64,000 nt of DNA from Pseudomonas sp. SG20056 (GTDB taxonomy: Bacteria > Pseudomonadota > Gammaproteobacteria > Pseudomonadales > Pseudomonadaceae): assembly GCF_031764535.1 (NCBI RefSeq), contig NZ_CP134499.1:186001-250000 (forward strand). Reading direction: 5' to 3'. Shown one piece after another: positions 39,424 through 46,836 of this stretch. Both the position numbers and the translations under genes were made by a program. Position 1 is the first letter of the stretch, and every line of letters starts with the position of its first letter. Below the pieces are notes generated by a model that searched no databases, had not been told where the DNA came from, and worked only from the letters and a program-made list of their open reading frames with translations.

Positions 39424-40086
39424 TAAACACATTGTCCCTGATTAGTATTGGCTCTAATTATTGGGCTGTGCGGAGTTGGCGTTTGTGCGTGATTTTATGA
39501 ATAAATAGAGACAGGGAATTAATATGGTTGCCGGTACAATAATCAAAAGTGTCCACCATAACGAGCTGTGATATATCTGGAATGCCTCAATTATGAGACC
39601 TGCTAGCGCTAGGCCGAGGCCAATTCCAATAATAATGTCACCACGCCCTGAGAGGCGACACAGAAGAAGTGCTGAGTTGACAATTAAAACTAATAGATAT
39701 TGCGCCAGAATCACGCATATGAATGCGAGGAAGTAGGCTGAAATAAACTCGGCTATACCCCATAACAAACCATTGCCGTATTCGACGCTCATGTATACAA
39801 ACGGCATTGATAAAAAAGCAAATGCGATTGTTACAATCCTAGTGTGGAATACCTGCTCTCTTTCAGTGTCTGTCAGGTGCTTTAGATCATAATCTATTCC
39901 GTCCGACATATTTACAAGCTGATCTAATCCTATGTATTTGATTGCGCGCTCTATTCGATCAGAGGCTAATTTTGAGAAGTCATTGTTGTATATGTGGATG
40001 ACTGTCAGTGCGATGCCGGTGATTTCTAATATTAATGCTAGAACTTGTAGTTGATCCATGCTCACTGCTGGTTATCCTTGCATAAC
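39348..40086 (-). repeat. Duplicated cassette, copy 2
   Basis: 739 bp appearing identical to 33610-34348; the two copies are 5.7 kb apart in the same orientation, with nine cassettes between them. Confidence 0.9.
39454..40065 (-). CDS. Membrane protein of the duplicated cassette, copy 2
   Basis: 203 residues, with the same translation as 33716-34327 (see there for helices). The leader with AAGGA before GTG 40065 is also the same. With no differences seen, the copies either arose recently or are kept alike by recombination. Confidence 0.72.
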   Translation of the reverse strand: MSMDQLQVLALILEITGIALTVIHIYNNDFSKLASDRIERAIKYIGLDQLVNMSDGIDYDLKHLTDTEREQVFHTRIVTIAFAFLSMPFVYMSVEYGNGLLWGIAEFISAYFLAFICVILAQYLLVLIVNSALLLCRLSGRGDIIIGIGLGLALAGLIIEAFQIYHSSLWWTLLIIVPATILIPCLYLFIKSRTNANSAQPNN

Positions 40087-40154
40087 GTTTGGTTAAGGGG
40101 CGGGCTTTAGCCCGTCCCAGTGAGCGAAGCGAACGGTTTGAACCATTTGTTAGC
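40080..40154 (-). repeat. attC S
   Basis: Canonical; inverse core TTGTTAGCGG. Confidence 0.93.
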
Positions 40155-40880
40155 GGTTTATTTCAAGATATAGCTGACTAACAAACTCGGATATTCTGAT
40201 TTTGGCATCGCGAATGAACTCTAGGGCGTCATTGTTTGACCCTTCAATGAAGAATTTAATTTCCTCTGAAATTCGAGTTACCTGAAGATATAAGTTTGGG
40301 TTGAGTTGGGCGTTAATCTCTTCGTTTGTCATTGCGTCAGTAATAATTACAGGGGTTGACTGATTTTTCCCTATTGGTATCCCGTTAAATGTTGAGTTTG
40401 TAAATGAAATAGTACTATTTCCGGATATTTTAACTAAGTTGCCGATGTTGACGCTGTCTTTCGTTTTTTTAATTTGCGGAGTCAGATTGTTGTGTTTATT
40501 GGTGTTTGTGTACTCGCACAAATCAATTAACCAGTTGGAACCTGAAGCATGTGGTTGTAGAGATTCAATGAGCTCGTAGATCTTTTGATTTTTCTGGGGA
40601 AGTGATTTGAAATTTTTGGCAAGATACGTCTGGAATAAAGCTTCGTTCTTTGCGTACGGAAAATACAGTTTCCCAGTTTTTTTCCGTAAACATGTAAGTA
40701 AATTTCCAGTGCGCAGTAATCGAGAATGCTGCGGAGGTGTTCTAGCACACTCTTAATTTTAGCTTTTGATATTTGAGTAACTGTGCTGTCAGTTTTTGCA
40801 TTCTCATAAAGAACAGAAATAGTTGAAATGACCTCTTCAACTTCTTTCAGGATTTCTTCGATATCTGATGTTCGGGTCAT
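40150..40880 (-). pseudogene. Cassette gene split by a -1 frameshift at an A7 tract
   Basis: Two frames, 40527-40880 and 40150-40521, join into one protein of about 243 residues if the ribosome moves back one base at the A7 tract at 40679-40685. The first part ends at ...EIYLHVYGKK; the correct continuation is TGKLYFPYAKNEALF, leading into ...WLIDLCEYTNTNKHN. In frame the site reads GGA AAA AAA C, a true A_AAA_AAA slippery heptamer. It could be a deletion, a sequencing error or programmed frameshifting. The N-terminal half is helical; the C-terminal half is strand-rich. No family recognised. Confidence 0.75.
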
Positions 40881-40888
40881 GGTTTACC

Positions 40889-40962
40889 GCTAACGTTTGG
40901 TTAAGGGGCGGGCTTTAGCCCGTCCCAGTGAGCGCAGCGAACGATTTGAACCATTTGTTAGC
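40889..40962 (-). repeat. attC T
   Basis: Canonical; core GCTAACG, inverse core TTGTTAGCAT. Confidence 0.93.
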
Positions 40963-40975
40963 ATGTTGCCAGTGC

Positions 40976-41284
40976 TCATTGCAGAGGTTCATTAATGTTT
41001 TTTGCGCACAAAGGGCAATGGTGTATTTTTTTAGAAAGAGAGAAGAAGTTGCCAGTATTCATTAGTGTAGAGCCTACATAGCCTTTGCAAGCAGGACATT
41101 TGCTAGAAAACTTTATTGAAAGCATTGTAATAAAACCGATGATAAATGCAGTGAAAGCTAGCGGCGAGGGCTCACCGTTGTTTTCAATTTGGTACTGAGC
41201 TATGCCTGCTGAAATTAGTAAGCCGCTAAAAATGGAAGCGCTAGCTATTCGTATGCGAGTATTTATGACTTTCCGAATTGTCAA
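40976..41284 (-). CDS. Small membrane protein with C-terminal zinc ribbon (cassette)
   Basis: 102 residues. Two membrane helices (IASASIFSGLLISAGIAQ; PLAFTAFIIGFITMLSIKF) are followed by CPACKGY and, about 26 residues on, CPLCAKN, a four-Cys zinc-ribbon pattern on one side of the membrane. An AAGGGAG lies 11 nt before the ATG. No named family recognised. Confidence 0.68.
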   Translation of the reverse strand: MTIRKVINTRIRIASASIFSGLLISAGIAQYQIENNGEPSPLAFTAFIIGFITMLSIKFSSKCPACKGYVGSTLMNTGNFFSLSKKIHHCPLCAKNINEPLQ

Positions 41285-41301
41285 AGTTGCTCCCTTTGTT
41301 T

Positions 41302-41376
41302 GCTAACGATTAAGCTAAGGGGCCGGCTTCGCCGGTCCCAGCGAGTGAAACGAGCGATTTGAGCGCATTGTTAGGT
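41302..41376 (-). repeat. attC U
   Basis: Short CCGGCTTCGCCGG hairpin (loop TTC) with the AGCTAAG/TTGAGCG outer stem. Confidence 0.93.
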
Positions 41377-41793
41377 GCGACTCGATAGCTGCAGTAGAAA
41401 CTCACTAATGCTCCTCCTAAGCTCTAAATCATCCGTCATTATTGCTGCTTCGTTGGCCTGAGTAGCGTAGCTCCTAGCTTGGGAGGTATTACCCAAGCTA
41501 ATGAACGCTTCGGCCATTGCGAAACTGATTGAGGAAATATACTCGTTAAGCCCCGCTGAGCGCGCATAACTCAATGCTTTTTCATAGAACCCAACTGCCA
41601 GCGCCGGGTCATTAGTGAAGTCGCCGAGTGTTTCCCATTGGAAGGGATGGTTCTTCCCTGCTTTTTCACTGCTTTCACAGAGGGTGACTAGCCGTTGATA
41701 GGCTGCCCACTGTGATTTTTTGTCACCTATTTCAGATGCATCGACAATATCTAGAACTATTTCATGAACAGCATCGTGGAGTTCTGGATTCAT
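41371..41793 (-). CDS. TPR-like cassette protein
   Basis: 140 residues from ATG 41793. The frame is open to 41937, but that extra part is attC V and the end of the next cassette. Helical pairs such as WAAYQRLVTLCESSEKAG, LAVGFYEKALSYARSAGL, ISFAMAEAFISLGNTSQARS and ATQANEAAIMTDDLELRRS look like tetratricopeptide repeats, suggesting a protein-binding role. No partner is evident. Confidence 0.72.
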   Translation of the reverse strand: MNPELHDAVHEIVLDIVDASEIGDKKSQWAAYQRLVTLCESSEKAGKNHPFQWETLGDFTNDPALAVGFYEKALSYARSAGLNEYISSISFAMAEAFISLGNTSQARSYATQANEAAIMTDDLELRRSISEFLLQLSSRT

Positions 41794-41803
41794 GCCGAAG
41801 GCA

Positions 41804-41878
41804 CCTAACGTTTGGTTAAGGGGCCGCGGAACGCGGTCCCGAACGAGCGAAGCGAGTGACTTGAACCAGTTGTTAGGC
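41804..41878 (-). repeat. attC V
   Basis: Unique CCGCGGAACGCGG hairpin: the stem sequence differs from all other sites but pairing is kept. Confidence 0.92.
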
Positions 41879-41893
41879 ATCAATTGCACCATA

Positions 41894-42292
41894 TTAGACT
41901 GGGCCAGCGAATGAGTAACATGTTCCGCCATATTCAATTAGGGTGTTGCTTTGATATTCCCCTCGTTTCTCTGGAATACTGACTATCCCAGAGCCAAACT
42001 CACCTAGTAAAAATGATTCGCGCTTTGCGAAGTAATTACGGAGTTTGGCGATGCACTTCCGGTAGGCATCCGTTGATATTTGAGCAGGGCGATGCAGTCC
42101 GATTTCGTCCGGCTTATGACGCAAATGTAAAATGACTTGTTCTGGGCTTGAAGGTTGAATTGGGTAGATTATTACCAGCCGATACTCTTCATTGCCTTTG
42201 TCCATGAACTCAAGGATTTTTGCGCTGGATGCAGTGCCTCCAGCGAAAGCCGAGGACGCAGCAATGATCAGAAGTGCGGCAACGTATTTCAT
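41894..42292 (-). CDS. Secreted hypothetical protein (cassette)
   Basis: 132 residues. Signal peptide MKYVAALLIIAASSAFAGG, then a small domain with strands (YRLVIIYPIQPSSPEQVILHL) and two cysteines (KCIAKL, GGTCYSF). It should be periplasmic. No family recognised. The ATG is 7 nt past the AGG of the core. Confidence 0.7.
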   Translation of the reverse strand: MKYVAALLIIAASSAFAGGTASSAKILEFMDKGNEEYRLVIIYPIQPSSPEQVILHLRHKPDEIGLHRPAQISTDAYRKCIAKLRNYFAKRESFLLGEFGSGIVSIPEKRGEYQSNTLIEYGGTCYSFAGPV

Positions 42293-42298
42293 CTTGAT

Positions 42299-42374
42299 GC
42301 CTAACGATTAAGCTAAGGGGCCGGCTTCGCCGGTCCCAGCGAACGGAGTGAGCGCTTTGAGCGCATTGTTAGGT
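42299..42374 (-). repeat. attC W
   Basis: CCGGCTTCGCCGG hairpin with AGCTAAG/TTGAGCG stem, like attC U. Confidence 0.93.
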
Positions 42375-42791
42375 GTTGCTCCACTCAAGCTCTATGTTTG
42401 ATTTTTCACCAGCGGCAAATTTTGAAAGCTGTTTCCCGAAGCTGTTTATTAGTGTTGCTTCGCATGGCATGTAGAAAAGGCCTTCTGCTTTTTCTGGTAT
42501 TGCGCGCCGATTGTCATATTTTAGCTCGATAACTGGATGCCCGCTTAGGTTACGAAGCTTCGCGGAAAGCTTGAATAGGCAGCAGTAGCTTGGGTCGGTA
42601 CCGTACTCAAAACTAGCTTGATTGTTCGGAGTAAACGGAAACTCTATAAGCGCTTTAGAAAAATCTGAAATTTCTTCTGGGTACGCATAGAACTCAATGG
42701 TCGTTGATTGCGGCCCATTTGAAGCTTGGAAGCTGACTTGGATCATGCCATCAGTATCGGTCCAAGTTTTGTGAAGGCGCATGTAGAACAT
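42369..42791 (-). CDS. Hypothetical cassette protein
   Basis: 140 residues, beta-rich, soluble (MIQVSFQASNGPQSTTIEFY; YCCLFKLSAKLRNLSGHPVI). No signal peptide. No family recognised. The ATG is 8 nt after the AGG of the core; an alternative ATG lies three codons further in. Confidence 0.66.
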   Translation of the reverse strand: MFYMRLHKTWTDTDGMIQVSFQASNGPQSTTIEFYAYPEEISDFSKALIEFPFTPNNQASFEYGTDPSYCCLFKLSAKLRNLSGHPVIELKYDNRRAIPEKAEGLFYMPCEATLINSFGKQLSKFAAGEKSNIELEWSNT

Positions 42792-42798
42792 CAGCTAC

Positions 42799-42875
42799 AC
42801 CTAACGTTTGGTTAAGGGGCCGGCTTTAGCCGGTCCCGAGTGAGCAAAGCGAACGACTTGAACCATTTGTTAGGG
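42799..42875 (-). repeat. attC X
   Basis: CCGGCTTTAGCCGG variant; closest full attC to the integrase end. Confidence 0.93.
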
Positions 42876-43271
42876 CTAGTACGGAGCATAGTTTGTAAGC
42901 TCCTTTATTCGCTGTTTGGCGCGCTCTTCTTTGCAGGCTAGATAGATACTGTTGCGAATAGTGCCTGATCTGTGCATTTCGTATTGAGCGGCGCAGTCCG
43001 CTTCTCTGAATTTAATCCATGCCCTTTGAGCGGTTAATAGATGTCTTCTGTATTCTGTGTAGTTGTCATATTCAGTGTTTGGTTGGGAAAGACTATTCAC
43101 CAATTTCTTATACGTTAAATTCAGCTCTTTCTCTGTATTTTCGAGAGAGATAGATGCGCACTGCTCAATGTCTTGCGTTGAGAATGCATTGGTGCAGTCA
43201 ATGTTTTTTTCAGGTTCTGCGTATGCCTCAATAGAGAAGGCTAGTAGGCCGGCAGCTAGTAAGCGGTACAT
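42876..43271 (-). CDS. LprI-like (DUF1311) secreted protein, first cassette
   Basis: 131 residues. Signal peptide (MYRLLAAGLLAFSIEAYA), then four cysteines including DCTNAF and EQCAS, a helical ELNLTYKKLVNSL, and TAQRAWIKFREADCAAQYE, the LprI/DUF1311 hallmark. It is periplasmic by prediction. It is the first cassette of the array, where expression would normally be strongest. The core GTTAGGG lies 6 nt before the ATG. Confidence 0.8.
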   Translation of the reverse strand: MYRLLAAGLLAFSIEAYAEPEKNIDCTNAFSTQDIEQCASISLENTEKELNLTYKKLVNSLSQPNTEYDNYTEYRRHLLTAQRAWIKFREADCAAQYEMHRSGTIRNSIYLACKEERAKQRIKELTNYAPY

Positions 43272-43277
43272 TGAGTG

Positions 43278-43375
43278 CCCTAACTATAATTAGACGACAT
43301 ATCCATATCTGCACACTATTGCCATCGCTGGCAATAAGTATCTAAATCTGGCTATCTCGTATCCATATCTGACCA
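43278..43375. other. Integrase-side boundary: lone core site, direct repeats and hairpin
   Basis: A single recombination core (CCCTAAC, 43278-43284) has no attC palindrome behind it. Beyond it are three copies of TATCYAWATCTG (43300-43311, 43339-43350, 43360-43371) and a TATTGCCA/TGGCAATA hairpin (43317-43336). No integrase gene follows. This could be an attI remnant joined to the end of another element. Confidence 0.55.
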
Positions 43376-43726
43376 TCAGCTATTGATGATCCGTTCTTGC
43401 AGCCCAAGCTCTACTGCTGCTTTGTAGCTCAGCAACCATGCCTTTTCTTCAGGCTGCCACTTACCGCCCGCCTGCTTTACCGCCAGTTGCATGTCTTTCT
43501 CATGAAAACTTACGCGCACGAATACCAACGCCGTTGCTTGTTTGGGCGTTTGGGCGCGTGTTTTCGGTGGTTTGTGTTTGCGTTCGACGATCAGTTCGAC
43601 GGTGGTGTAGCTGATCTGTTGTTCGGCGTCGTGACGGTAGCGTACGGCAATCAGGTCGGCGCCGTAGCGTTCGACAAAGCGTTTGGTGCCGTTTTTACCT
43701 GGTTTGAGGCTTTTTACAACGTCCAT
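43376..43726 (-). CDS. Hypothetical protein at the integron boundary
   Basis: 116 residues, basic. The C-terminal part (FHEKDMQLAVKQAGGKWQPE then WLLSYKAAVELGLQERI) resembles small DNA-modification or plasmid/phage accessory domains with a GxxWxPxxKxW-like pattern. I recall such proteins near mobile elements but cannot name a family. It sits exactly where intI would be, yet it is not a recombinase. Confidence 0.65.
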   Translation of the reverse strand: MDVVKSLKPGKNGTKRFVERYGADLIAVRYRHDAEQQISYTTVELIVERKHKPPKTRAQTPKQATALVFVRVSFHEKDMQLAVKQAGGKWQPEEKAWLLSYKAAVELGLQERIINS

Positions 43727-43893
43727 ATCGTGCCCCGCTGGCGTCAGTGTCCTGCAGGCAGTTTGCCCTCATCTGTATGGAGGCTCAAGCCGCGTGGTGT
43801 GTTGAGCCGAGCGTGTGTTATTGGCGCTCGCGTTGCGGCAATGCCGGGGCTGGTCCGAGAAAAATAGGGAGTTGTTCTCTATACCGACCTTAA

Positions 43894-44859
43894 TTAACGC
43901 TGAGGAAACTCAACGAGTGGCGTTAATTTTTCTGCCCATGTGTGATGAGTGTTTTCCCCCATAGACTCCAGCGCGGCGGTCATAAATTCAGTAAATACTC
44001 TGACTTTGGCGGGCAAGTAATCGCGCTTGGGGTAAATCATAAATACGCCATTGTCCGGCTGTGGCGGTCTGTAGCACGGATAAAGCGAGACCAGTGTGCC
44101 ACTGTCCAAGCCGGGCTTTGCCAGAAAGTGCGGAAGCTGGGCAATGCCCAGGCCATCTGCACACATGTATGCCATGGCCTCACCATCATCCGTGATATGT
44201 CGGCGCTCTAGCTCATAAGCAAGGTATTCGCCGTGTCGGTTCGGCAAGAATATCGGCTGCAGTTGTTGTGTTTCTTTGATGCGAAACCCAATCCAGCTGT
44301 GCGTGTGGAAATCATCCGCGTGTTGCGGTGTGCCTTGCGTGTTGAGGTAGTGCGGTGAGGCGCAGACGAGAAAGTCCATTGGGCTGAGTCGTCGGGCTAT
44401 CAGGCGGCTGTCTTTCACGTAGCCGGTGCGCAGGGCGATATCAATGTCGTTGTCGATGACATCCAGGTGCAGGTCATTGATCTCAAGTTCCAGCTTGATC
44501 GCGGGATAACGCTGGCAGAACGCGTGTAACAGGGGGCGGACATAGAGGTGGCCGTAGCAGACCGCCGAGTTGATGCGCAGGGTGCCGCAGGGGGAGTCAT
44601 TCAGGTGCCGCAGTTCGTCCTCGCAGGAGCCGAGGTCTTGGAGCAGCTTGCGTACGGTATCGGCATAGTGTTTTCCCGCCGTGGTGGTACGCAATTGCCG
44701 CGTGCTGCGTTGAAACAGTGTGAGTTGCAGTTGAGCTTCCAGGCGGGCAATGGCTTTGCTGACGGTGGAAGGGTCGGTGTCACATACCTTCGCGGCGGCG
44801 GCGAAACTGCCGCCATCATGGGTGGCCAGGAATAGTTCTAATAAGCGCAGTTTGTCCAT
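43894..44859 (-). CDS. LysR family transcriptional regulator
   Basis: 321 residues from ATG 44859 (MDKLRLLELFLATHDGGSF); the open frame extends to 44973 without homology-like sequence. HTH: SFAAAAKVCDTDPSTVSKAI, then a CrgA-type effector domain (CGTLRINSAVCYGHLYVRPL; DIDIALRTG). It is divergent from the MFS gene at 45019, its probable target. Confidence 0.88.
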   Translation of the reverse strand: MDKLRLLELFLATHDGGSFAAAAKVCDTDPSTVSKAIARLEAQLQLTLFQRSTRQLRTTTAGKHYADTVRKLLQDLGSCEDELRHLNDSPCGTLRINSAVCYGHLYVRPLLHAFCQRYPAIKLELEINDLHLDVIDNDIDIALRTGYVKDSRLIARRLSPMDFLVCASPHYLNTQGTPQHADDFHTHSWIGFRIKETQQLQPIFLPNRHGEYLAYELERRHITDDGEAMAYMCADGLGIAQLPHFLAKPGLDSGTLVSLYPCYRPPQPDNGVFMIYPKRDYLPAKVRVFTEFMTAALESMGENTHHTWAEKLTPLVEFPQR

Positions 44860-45018
44860 GGGCGAGTAGGCACATGCAGTTTGTCCGTGGGCGGAGCCTA
44901 GCATGAGCATTCGTGAATAGTATTCACGACTGATAGGGCAGGCGACCGTATGTTCATCTGGCAAGTACCGCATAAGAATTCAACAGCAGCGGCAGTCAAC
45001 TCACTTTCATGAGGCGCT

Positions 45019-46182
45019 ATGTTGAATATACGCATCGGTAACTCTCTGTTTACCTACCTGGCCATGGCATTTATTACCATGGCCGGACTTTCCTATATTA
45101 ATTTTCTGCCGGGTTTGGTTAATGCGCTCGCCGGCGCTATTGGCTTCTCTGATGTGGAAGCGGGGCAGATCATTTCGCTCAACGGTTATGGTGGATTGCT
45201 CGGCACTACGGCAGCAATTTTTCTGGTGAGCCGAATTCGTTGGCAGCCTGCAGTTTTTATATGTTTGGCAGTGCTGGCATTGATGGATATAGCCAGCTCC
45301 CGAATTGATACCTATGAAGCAATGCTGGGCTGGCGCTTTGTGGCCGGTTTTTTTGGCGGTTTTAGCCTGGGTATTGCCTTTGCTGTACTGGCTCGTTTGA
45401 ACAACCCTGACCGGGCGTTTGGCTGTTTGTTATTTATCCAGTTCAGTGTGGGTGCGCTGGTTATTTATCTGTTGCCACTCCTTGAGAACTTCACCAATGC
45501 TCATGCCGTTTTTTATGTGATGGCCGGTTTGGCGTTGTTGAGTTTGTTGTTTGTCCTGCGAGTGGCAAACATCCCGCTCAATAACGCCTCAAGTGAGCCA
45601 GGCATCTTGTTCTCCGGTAAGTATCACCATGCCTTTCTACTGCTACTGGCAATCATGCTTTATCAAGTGGCTGCCAGTGCGATCTGGGCTTATGTCGGGC
45701 TGATTGGGCTGGCAGCGGGTCTCGCTGCTGAGCCGGTCAGTGTCTACATCGCAGCCACTGGGTTGTTAGGCCTGCTTGGTGCGATGGCACCGATGTTGAT
45801 TGGCAAACGCCATGGCCGTTTGCCCTGGTTGCTACTCGGCGTCGCGATCTCGGCAATCGCAGCGTTGCTGCTGATCTTTGCGGCACGCCCTGTTCTTTAT
45901 GTGCTGGCAATGGTGATGTTGTTTATCGCCTGGCCCGCTGTGCAGTCTTACTTGTTGGCTGTTACTGCTGGGCTGGACGCCAGTGGAAAACTGGCAACAA
46001 CAGCGGCCGTTGTTTCGTTTGCCGGTTTGGCGACAGGTCCATTACTGGCATCGGGGCTGGTTGGAAGCGGCAGTTATTTATTCATGCTGGTTATTTGTGC
46101 CCTGATATTTCTATTGAGCGGCTTTGTTTTGTTTAAGCCGGTGCGCACTCAGGAGATGCGCGAGATTTCAATGGCACGATGA
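45019..46182 (+). CDS. MFS transporter
   Basis: 387 residues with twelve hydrophobic segments and an RI/RW basic loop between helices 2 and 3 (VSRIRWQPAV), plus GKRHGRLPW between the halves. It is a major-facilitator permease of the YfcJ/CynX-like size. The substrate is unknown. It is divergent from the LysR regulator and begins a likely operon through 47816. Confidence 0.85.
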   Translation: MLNIRIGNSLFTYLAMAFITMAGLSYINFLPGLVNALAGAIGFSDVEAGQIISLNGYGGLLGTTAAIFLVSRIRWQPAVFICLAVLALMDIASSRIDTYEAMLGWRFVAGFFGGFSLGIAFAVLARLNNPDRAFGCLLFIQFSVGALVIYLLPLLENFTNAHAVFYVMAGLALLSLLFVLRVANIPLNNASSEPGILFSGKYHHAFLLLLAIMLYQVAASAIWAYVGLIGLAAGLAAEPVSVYIAATGLLGLLGAMAPMLIGKRHGRLPWLLLGVAISAIAALLLIFAARPVLYVLAMVMLFIAWPAVQSYLLAVTAGLDASGKLATTAAVVSFAGLATGPLLASGLVGSGSYLFMLVICALIFLLSGFVLFKPVRTQEMREISMAR

Positions 46183-46257
46183 TCCTGAATTTCGCTTGCG
46201 TTAATGACTCGTTTTTAGTGATTCATTTAACTCACAGTTACTATTCAACTCAATGAG

Positions 46258-46836
46258 GTGTTTGAAGTGATTCGTTATGCGCTTAATAAAATGTTGCTGG
46301 CGTTTAAACGCCGTTATAACTACGACGTAGGTTATCAGCAGGATGTTCTGCAGGCTGACCTGGGTGCGTTTCTGAAGTTTATGGGCTTGCAAACCATGTC
46401 TGCGCATGCGGGTAAATTACCCATTGGGCCGCTGTATGCCGCAAGAGTGCGCGCGATTATTTGGGATGATTGCGGGCCCTGTACGCAGCTGGTGGTCAAC
46501 ATGGCCCTGGAGGCGGGGCTTGATCCCGCACTGGTACGCGCACTGATTGATCGGGATTTGCAGCACCTCCCTGCAGAGCTTGCGTTGGTGGTGTGCTTTA
46601 CAGAACAGGTGTTGGCGCACAACCCCGAAGCCGATGAACTGCGTGAGCAGATTCGCGCGCTGTGGGGTGACAAGGGACTGATTGCCATTGGTTTTGCCAT
46701 CAGCTCATACCGGGTCTATCCCGCGCTGAAATACGCCCTGGGTTACGGCAAGGCTTGCAGCCGGATTCAGGTCAATGAGTCGTTCCTGACGCCTAACCGT
46801 GAGCCTGCTCTGGCTGAGGAGGCAAGAGGTGTCTAA
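46258..46836 (+). CDS. AhpD-like / carboxymuconolactone decarboxylase-family protein
   Basis: 192 residues. IIWDDCGPCTQLVVNMALEAG holds a CxxC pair and downstream acidic/His-type positions as in AhpD-like proteins, which reduce peroxides or act as decarboxylases. The start is uncertain: GTG 46258, GTG 46267 (with GAGG upstream) or ATG 46289. Its end overlaps the next gene by 8 bp. Confidence 0.7.
   Translation: MFEVIRYALNKMLLAFKRRYNYDVGYQQDVLQADLGAFLKFMGLQTMSAHAGKLPIGPLYAARVRAIIWDDCGPCTQLVVNMALEAGLDPALVRALIDRDLQHLPAELALVVCFTEQVLAHNPEADELREQIRALWGDKGLIAIGFAISSYRVYPALKYALGYGKACSRIQVNESFLTPNREPALAEEARGV

Larger units (their letters stand above)
30503..43284 (-). mobile_element. Chromosomal integron cassette array lacking an integrase (CALIN)
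   Basis: 24 attC sites lie 0.23-0.93 kb apart, nearly all with one short gene between, and every cassette gene is on the minus strand. Each canonical site has a core (read on the minus strand) AACGTTAG, an inverse core CTAACAA, and a long imperfect palindrome between them. The low-coordinate end is the oldest: its terminal attC has lost its core. The high-coordinate end (about 43284) is where attI and intI should be, but no tyrosine recombinase with integron features is encoded in the window. The sequence between sites is clearly AT-richer than the flanks. Similar arrays are known from the P. stutzeri and P. alcaligenes group. Confidence 0.93.

Noticed and set aside
40150..40880. Two separate cassette genes (117 and 123 residues)
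   Set aside because: No attC lies between them, and a -1 shift at the A7 tract gives one smooth protein; treated as one split gene.
41794..41937. 48-residue N-terminal extension of the TPR-like gene
   Set aside because: The extension is translated attC V plus the end of the next cassette; the ATG at 41793 lies just past the core.
30503..43284. CRISPR array
   Set aside because: The repeats are 75 bp, imperfect and palindromic with integron cores, and the intervals are whole genes of varied length.
43285..43375. Integron cassette promoter (Pc)
   Set aside because: TAATTAT and TTGCCA-like boxes can be found on the minus strand but the spacing is poor; not enough for a call.
43376..43726. Integron integrase remnant
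   Set aside because: The protein has no tyrosine-recombinase motifs and is far too short; kept only as hypothetical.
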